Shown one piece after another: positions 7,775 through 11,265 of a DNA stretch of 11,265 nt. The notes beneath the pieces are model-generated. The model was not told the DNA's origin, searched no databases, and worked only from the letters and a program-made list of their open reading frames with translations. The first letter of the stretch is position 1. Each line of letters opens with the position of its first letter. Source of the DNA: CAZVJA01 sp964626885. Lineage in GTDB: Bacteria; Planctomycetota; Planctomycetia; Planctomycetales; Planctomycetaceae. The stretch covers positions 1 through 11,265 of the forward strand of contig CAZVJA010000174.1 of assembly GCA_964626885.1 (NCBI GenBank), written 5' to 3'. Position numbers and translations under genes: made by a program.

Positions 7775-8569
7775 CTACTTACCGTCGCTCAAATCCGCGG
7801 CGGTCAGCTTGATCGCTCCGAGGTCCGTCGATCCGCCCGATTCGACCTTCACTTTGAAGCCCCGCTTCGTCCCCGCGCTCACCCAACCTTTGCTTTCCTG
7901 CCAGACCATGAATTCATGCTCACCGACGGGAAGCTTTTCGATTTTGAACTTTCCATCCTTGTCGGTCACGGCGGCATACGGATGATCGAGGATCAGCCAA
8001 TGCGCCACCATCCACGGGTGGATGTCGCACTTCACTTGGATCGGGTTACTTTCGGGCGACTTATGGACATATGCCGTTCCCTTACGTTCGTTGGGGGCAA
8101 TCGTCAGATTCACCGCGGTATTACGCAACGGGTAGGTATGAGTGTTATGGCTGATGGTATCCATCGACTTGACGAGCACGGTCTGGTCGGTTCGCACAAA
8201 CAGGCCGTGTGGAAGGAATTTGCACCCCTTCTGGTCGAAAACGATTTCTTTCTCTTTACTCGCCTTCAGCGAGGGATGCACGTTTTTGGGGGCCTTCCGC
8301 AAGAAAACAAAGATATTGGCGATCCCTTTTGAGTCCGGATCGACGACGATCGATTCGTCGGGTACGTTTTCGGCCGCACAGACTGTGGGATCCTTTGCTG
8401 CCGCGTCTCCCTTTTTGACCAATAACTTTGGCGCGGGCACGGCTCCATCGAGTACAAATTGTCCGGAGATATCGCCGTAACCGTCCTCGAACGCGAACGC
8501 GGTACCTGCAGCCCAGCAAGCCCAGACCGCCAACCCTAACAAACAACCACGCAATGCCTTGATTTTCAT
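7775..8569 (-). CDS. Secreted amicyanin-like cupredoxin domain protein (264 aa)
   Basis: The start is set at ATG 8569 because GAGG (8580-8583) lies 10 bases upstream and the protein then begins with a signal peptide (MKIKALRGCLLGLAVWACWA, cleaved near AFA before FEDGYG). Upstream codons in the same frame look non-coding. The N-terminal half (about 30-95) is a beta domain with a PTVCAAENVPDESIVVD segment. The central domain carries a likely type I copper site: SHNTHTY (H141 or H144) plus CDIHPWM (C181, H184, M187). The C-x2-H-x2-M spacing matches the amicyanin signature CTPHPFM. The end (about 195-250) resembles a carboxypeptidase-regulatory-like beta module (AAVTDKDGKFKIEKLPVGEH). Relatives are often labelled methylamine utilisation protein, but no methylamine dehydrogenase gene is present, so that role is not supported. 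It probably carries electrons or binds copper in the periplasm. It is the first gene of the minus-strand cluster, preceded by a large palindromic element. Confidence 0.85.
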   Translation of the reverse strand: MKIKALRGCLLGLAVWACWAAGTAFAFEDGYGDISGQFVLDGAVPAPKLLVKKGDAAAKDPTVCAAENVPDESIVVDPDSKGIANIFVFLRKAPKNVHPSLKASKEKEIVFDQKGCKFLPHGLFVRTDQTVLVKSMDTISHNTHTYPLRNTAVNLTIAPNERKGTAYVHKSPESNPIQVKCDIHPWMVAHWLILDHPYAAVTDKDGKFKIEKLPVGEHEFMVWQESKGWVSAGTKRGFKVKVESGGSTDLGAIKLTAADLSDGK

Positions 8570-8606
8570 ACTTGTCCCACCTCGAACGATGCGAAGACTC
8601 GAGTTT

Positions 8607-8720
8607 CCACTGAAGATTCGACAACCAGCTCTGGGGATTCTGACCGGCAGCTGGAGACACATTCCGGTGACATCCTAAGGGTATCGAATCCCCGGCTGGT
8701 TTGCGACCGAACTCCAGTGG
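8607..8720 (-). ncRNA. Large imperfect palindrome; candidate structured leader or small RNA
   Basis: The two ends fold back on each other in four successive helices: 8607-8615 with 8712-8720 (9 positions, one non-Watson-Crick), 8617-8620 with 8708-8711 (4 bp), 8623-8629 with 8695-8701 (7 bp, AACCAGC/GCTGGTT) and 8633-8640 with 8686-8693 (8 bp, GGGGATTC/GAATCCCC). Small asymmetric loops separate them. The 45-base apical part contains a further ACCGG/CCGGT pair (8643-8647, 8664-8668). The position that is A-C in a plus transcript becomes a U-G wobble in a minus transcript, weakly favouring the minus strand. Just outside the element, two positions (8604/8723 and 8605/8722) favour the opposite strand, so orientation is not settled. 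There is no T-run, so it is not a simple terminator. It ends 37 bases before the cupredoxin start codon. It could instead be a MITE-like remnant. I do not recognise an RNA family. Confidence 0.55.
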
Positions 8721-8728
8721 AGGCACTT

Positions 8729-8830
8729 TTCTCCCGGATTTGGCGATGTTTCCATCGATCCCCGCTGACCGACGCAGTCTGCGACCAAGACTCTCATATG
8801 ACCGTGACGGAACGGAAACATCGAGGAGAA
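8729..8830. repeat. Second inverted repeat beside the large palindrome
   Basis: A perfect 10-bp inverted repeat, CGATGTTTCC (8744-8753) and GGAAACATCG (8814-8823), is flanked by an outer TTCTCC/GGAGAA pair (8729-8734 and 8825-8830). The 60-base interior contains the compact palindromes CGCAG-T-CTGCG (8773-8783) and CCGT-G-ACGG (8802-8810). As RNA this could be a branched stem-loop; as DNA the inner palindromes could be operators. Taken alone, a 10-bp repeat with this gap is expected about once by chance in a window this size. It matters mainly because it is intergenic and adjoins the stronger element. Confidence 0.4.
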
Positions 8831-8966
8831 TGCGGTTTAGTAATAGAGTCCTTGCAGTGGCAGATTCCGACCCGCACAATACACAGGCGATGGACAGACC
8901 TTCAGGATATGAATACTGCCGCCATGCTCCATTCGACATAGTCTTTCTGACAGGGCCCGGCTTCCG

Positions 8967-10502
8967 ATGCTTGCGAAACTCTCAACCTATTCGCTGTACG
9001 GTATCGAAGCGAAGCCGGTGGATGTTGAGGTCGATATCTCTCCTGGTGCCTTGCCAAAAACGATTTTGGTTGGGCTGGCGGAAGCCGCGGTTCGAGAGAG
9101 CACGCACCGGATCGAACGGGCGCTCGTCAACAGCGGCTACACGCGTCCGATCGATCGCATCGTCATCAATCTCTCTCCCGCCGATCTCCCAAAGGAAGCT
9201 TCATCCTTCGACTTGCCCATCGCGCTCGGTTTACTGACCGCCAGCAATCAATTGCAATCCGAGTTGTTCGAACAATTCGCCGCCGTGGGCGAGCTGGCAT
9301 TGGACGGCAGCGTCCGTCGTGCGAAAGGCGCACTCTCGATGGCGCTGGCCGCCAAGGAACAGGGAAAACGCGGGATCGTGCTCCCGTCCGAGAATGCCCA
9401 TGAAGCGGCCGTCGTGGAAGGGATCGAAGTAATTGCCGTCAGCTCCCTGGCGGAGGCGGTCGGTTTCTTTTCCGGCCTGCTGGATGTTTCTCCGGTTCGA
9501 TTCAGCTGGCAGGAAGCGGTTCGTGATTACGGCCAATATGCCATCGACTTCGCGGACGTGAAGGGACAGGAATCCGCGAAACGTGCTGTCGTGGTCGCGG
9601 CAGCCGGTGCACATCATCTGCTGATGATCGGTTCTCCCGGCACGGGAAAAACGTTGCTCGCACAAAGGCTCGGCAGCATCCTGCCGCAACTCTCTCCGGA
9701 AGAGAGCTTGGAGACAACGCGCATATACAGCGCCGTAGGAAGGCTCGCGCCAGATCAACCGCTGATGCTGCTTCGCCCATTTCGTTCGCCCCACCATACC
9801 ATCAGCGAAGCCGGTCTCGTCGGGGGAGGCAGCACACCGGCGCCGGGAGAAATCTCGCTGGCGCACAACGGCGTTTTGTTCTTGGATGAACTTCCGGAGT
9901 TCAATCGCCGCACGCTCGAAGTCCTGCGCCAACCGCTTGAGGAAAACTGCGTCACGATCTCCCGGGCAATCGGTAGCGTTACGTTTCCCGCCAATTTAAT
10001 CCTCCTGGCGGCGATGAACCCCTGCCCCTGCGGCTATCGCGGTGATCCCAAGCGACAGTGCAACTGTAACCCGATGCAAGTTGAGCGCTATTTGGCGCGG
10101 ATCAGCGGCCCGTTGCTCGATCGAATTGATATTCACATTGAGGTGCCTCCTGTTCCTTTTCGCGAGCTGTCCGATTCTCAAGCCGGCACCACGAGCGAAC
10201 AAATGCGCGCACAGGTGATCGTCGCCCGCGAGATTCAGCATCGCCGATTCGAGGGGCAAATGAACCAGTGCAATGGCAAGATGTCGCCGCCGCAAATTCG
10301 CCGATTTTGTCGGCTCGACAAGGAAGCAGAAACACTCTTGAAGGCCGCCATGGAAGAAACCGGCCTATCTGCCCGCGCGCACGACAAAATCCTCCGGGTC
10401 AGTCGAACAATCGCTGACCTGGAAGGAAGCGATCGTATTTCAGCCGTTCATTTGAGCGAAGCCATCAACTACCGGACGCTCGACCGCAGGTATTGGACCT
10501 GA
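8967..10502 (+). CDS. comM: YifB/ComM-family Mg-chelatase-like AAA+ ATPase
   Basis: At 511 residues this matches the usual family length of about 500-510, so it appears complete. The N-terminal Lon-protease-like (ChlI) domain (about 20-140) includes GLAEAAVRES and INLSPADLPKEASSFDLPIALGLL. The AAA+ core has Walker A GSPGTGKT at 222-229, the family motif FRSPHHTISEAGLVGGG at about 282-298, and Walker B VLFLDE at 303-308. NPCPCGYRGD (351-360) and CNCNP (365-369) supply four cysteines (C353, C355, C365, C367), probably a zinc site, followed by RISGPLLDRIDIHIEVP. The C-terminal Mg-chelatase helical domain (about 420-510) ends with HLSEAINYRTLDR. In naturally transformable bacteria ComM is a hexameric branch-migration helicase that extends recombination of incoming DNA, but the family is also widespread in non-competent species. 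It acts in the cytoplasm. ATG 8967 gives the expected family N-terminus; the ribosome binding site (ACAGGG, about 10 bases upstream) is modest. Confidence 0.95.
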   Translation: MLAKLSTYSLYGIEAKPVDVEVDISPGALPKTILVGLAEAAVRESTHRIERALVNSGYTRPIDRIVINLSPADLPKEASSFDLPIALGLLTASNQLQSELFEQFAAVGELALDGSVRRAKGALSMALAAKEQGKRGIVLPSENAHEAAVVEGIEVIAVSSLAEAVGFFSGLLDVSPVRFSWQEAVRDYGQYAIDFADVKGQESAKRAVVVAAAGAHHLLMIGSPGTGKTLLAQRLGSILPQLSPEESLETTRIYSAVGRLAPDQPLMLLRPFRSPHHTISEAGLVGGGSTPAPGEISLAHNGVLFLDELPEFNRRTLEVLRQPLEENCVTISRAIGSVTFPANLILLAAMNPCPCGYRGDPKRQCNCNPMQVERYLARISGPLLDRIDIHIEVPPVPFRELSDSQAGTTSEQMRAQVIVAREIQHRRFEGQMNQCNGKMSPPQIRRFCRLDKEAETLLKAAMEETGLSARAHDKILRVSRTIADLEGSDRISAVHLSEAINYRTLDRRYWT

Positions 10503-10566
10503 GCCGTGGAATGCCAAGTCCTCAAACTCTAAGACACCGCTTTCGAAATCCGTGAAGAGACTGGCG

Positions 10567-11124
10567 ATGAAGCGCTGTGACTGGGCTTGTACCGAACTCT
10601 CGATGGCTTATCACGACGCCGAATGGGGAGTACCGGTGCATGACGACCGGACATTCTTTGAGTTCCTGACTCTCGAAGGAGCCCAGGCGGGGTTGAACTG
10701 GGAGACGATTCTCAAGAAGCGCGAAAACTATCGATCGGCCTTCGACAACTTTGACCCCGAAAAGGTGGCCCGCTACTCGACCAAGAGGATCGAGCGGTTG
10801 TTGAAGGATCCCGGCATCGTGCGCAATCGATTGAAGGTCGAATCGACCGTAAAAAACGCCCGCGCTTTTCTAAAGCTACAGGAGGAGTTCGGCAGCTTCG
10901 ATCACTATGTCTGGCGATTTGTCGACGGCAAGCCCATTCGCCATCAATGGCGCGCCATGCACGAACTCCCCGCCCGCACGCCGGTATCGGATGCCCTCAG
11001 CAAGGATTTACTGAAGCACGGCTTCAAGTTCGTCGGATCGACGATTTGTTATGCGTTCCTGCAAGCCACCGGGCTCGTGAATGATCATCTCATGGGGTGT
11101 TTTCGCTACCGTCAAATTGACTGA
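10567..11124 (+). CDS. tag: DNA-3-methyladenine glycosylase I
   Basis: Base-excision repair enzyme that removes 3-methyladenine from alkylated DNA. The 185 residues align along their full length with E. coli Tag (187 residues): MKRCDW, YHDAEWGVP, LEGAQAGLNW, ILKKRENYR, NARAFL, SDALSKDLLKHGFKFVG and TICYAFLQATGLVNDH. The Tag zinc site is complete: C4, H16, H174 and C178, matching C4, H17, H175 and C179 of E. coli. E37 and W45 correspond to the base-recognition residues E38 and W46. An in-frame GTG at 10552 is five codons upstream, but the ATG at 10567 places the zinc cysteine at position 4 exactly as in E. coli, so it is chosen. The gene follows comM after 64 bases on the same strand; co-transcription is possible. 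Confidence 0.96.
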   Translation: MKRCDWACTELSMAYHDAEWGVPVHDDRTFFEFLTLEGAQAGLNWETILKKRENYRSAFDNFDPEKVARYSTKRIERLLKDPGIVRNRLKVESTVKNARAFLKLQEEFGSFDHYVWRFVDGKPIRHQWRAMHELPARTPVSDALSKDLLKHGFKFVGSTICYAFLQATGLVNDHLMGCFRYRQID

Positions 11125-11147
11125 CGCTATCGGAATTATCCCTTCTT

Positions 11148-11265
11148 TCAGCCCGTTGGAGCCGCGGGTTTTTTCGGCACAACCGGATCGGCCGATCCCA
11201 TATTCGCGGTGTGATCGTTCCATTTTTCCGGGGTGTCCCCTTTTTTCAACGAATTCTCCCAGAGC
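11148..11265 (-). CDS. C-terminal end of a minus-strand gene (partial)
   Basis: On the minus strand one frame is open from the right edge to TGA at 11148-11150, giving 38 codons. It begins LWENSLKKGDTPEKWNDHTA and ends VVPKKPAAPTG. The mix of charged, aromatic and Pro/Ala-rich tail residues looks like real protein, unlike the Arg/Ser-rich frames on the other strand. The gene would be convergent with tag and end 23 bases after its stop. The product cannot be named from this tail. Confidence 0.45.
   Translation of the reverse strand, partial: LWENSLKKGDTPEKWNDHTANMGSADPVVPKKPAAPTG
11150..11174 (+). terminator. Possible rho-independent terminator after tag
   Basis: AGCCCG (11150-11155) can pair with CGGGTT (11165-11170) around a 9-base loop, and a run of six T (11169-11174) follows. 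It begins 25 bases after the tag stop codon. The same bases also encode the Lys-Lys-Pro-Ala-Ala-Pro tail of the candidate minus-strand gene, with the T-run being its two AAA lysine codons. The hairpin may therefore be coincidental. The stem is short and has one G-T pair. Confidence 0.3.

Larger units (their letters stand above)
8570..8966. other. Divergent intergenic region, 397 bases
   Basis: This gap separates the minus-strand cupredoxin cluster from the plus-strand ComM-like gene and should hold both promoters. I find no convincing -35/-10 pair in either direction and no frame with credible protein composition. Frames that run through it on both strands are low-complexity and Arg/Ser-rich, as expected of non-coding DNA. 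What it does hold is two adjacent fold-back structures, 8607-8720 and 8729-8830, listed separately. The remaining 136 bases (8831-8966) contain only short inverted repeats. Confidence 0.7.

Noticed and set aside
7520..8332. Plus-strand frame of 270 codons across the cupredoxin and small membrane protein genes.
   Set aside because: The minus strand here encodes two proteins with clear signal or membrane features and a copper motif; the plus frame has no such support.
8678..8693. A tRNA T-arm-like string (GGGTATCGAATCCC) on the plus strand, considered as a tRNA or an attachment-site fragment.
   Set aside because: The loop is one base too long, no acceptor, D or anticodon arms are found around it, and the bases are better explained as one arm of the large palindrome.
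8607..8720. Integron attC site as an explanation for the palindrome.
   Set aside because: The outer ends do not carry the GTTRRRY and RYYYAAC core sites, and there is no integrase or cassette array.
8256..8939. Minus-strand frame of 227 codons covering the divergent intergenic region.
   Set aside because: It is out of frame with the cupredoxin gene it overlaps, is rich in Arg and Ser, and runs through the palindromic element, so it looks like a chance frame.
9231..9932. Minus-strand frame of 233 codons inside comM.
   Set aside because: It is antisense to the Walker A and Walker B region of a clear AAA+ ATPase, so it is a shadow.

Overview
The window looks like chromosomal DNA from a planctomycete. 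The reasons are two large secreted PQQ-type (BamB-like) beta-propeller proteins, a secreted amicyanin-like copper protein, an orphan secreted and membrane-anchored protein of a kind I associate with this phylum, and two conserved bacterial housekeeping genes. The DNA is moderately GC-rich and coding density is high. Placement below phylum cannot be supported from the sequence alone. I see no transposase, integrase, phage gene, CRISPR array, tRNA or rRNA.

Layout. Bases 2-49 are the last codons of an upstream plus-strand gene. Bases 50-183 form a short intergenic stretch with five copies of TGACC/GGTCA and a possible promoter abutting the next start codon. Bases 184-1491 encode a 435-residue exported, C-terminally anchored protein of unknown function. 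After 47 bases comes a 1238-residue secreted protein (1539-5255), in which a fibronectin-III-like module and a methyltransferase-like Rossmann domain sit between two halves of PQQ propeller.

A convergent minus-strand cluster follows. Read from its promoter side it contains a secreted amicyanin-like cupredoxin (8569-7775), a 54-residue two-helix membrane protein (7717-7553) and a secreted TPR-like/PQQ propeller protein (7521-5317). Tight spacing suggests one operon with an envelope function, possibly redox-related.

Bases 8570-8966 are a 397-base divergent intergenic region. It holds the most striking unexplained structure in the window: a 114-base imperfect palindrome (8607-8720) that can form 28 stacked pairs in four helices, starting 37 bases upstream of the cupredoxin start codon. 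A second inverted repeat (8729-8830) lies next to it. This could be a structured 5' leader, a small RNA or a degenerate palindromic mobile element.

The right side carries a YifB/ComM-type AAA+ ATPase (8967-10502) and DNA-3-methyladenine glycosylase I (10567-11124), both plus strand and both concerned with DNA handling. The last about 115 bases appear to contain the C-terminal end of a minus-strand gene entering from outside the window.
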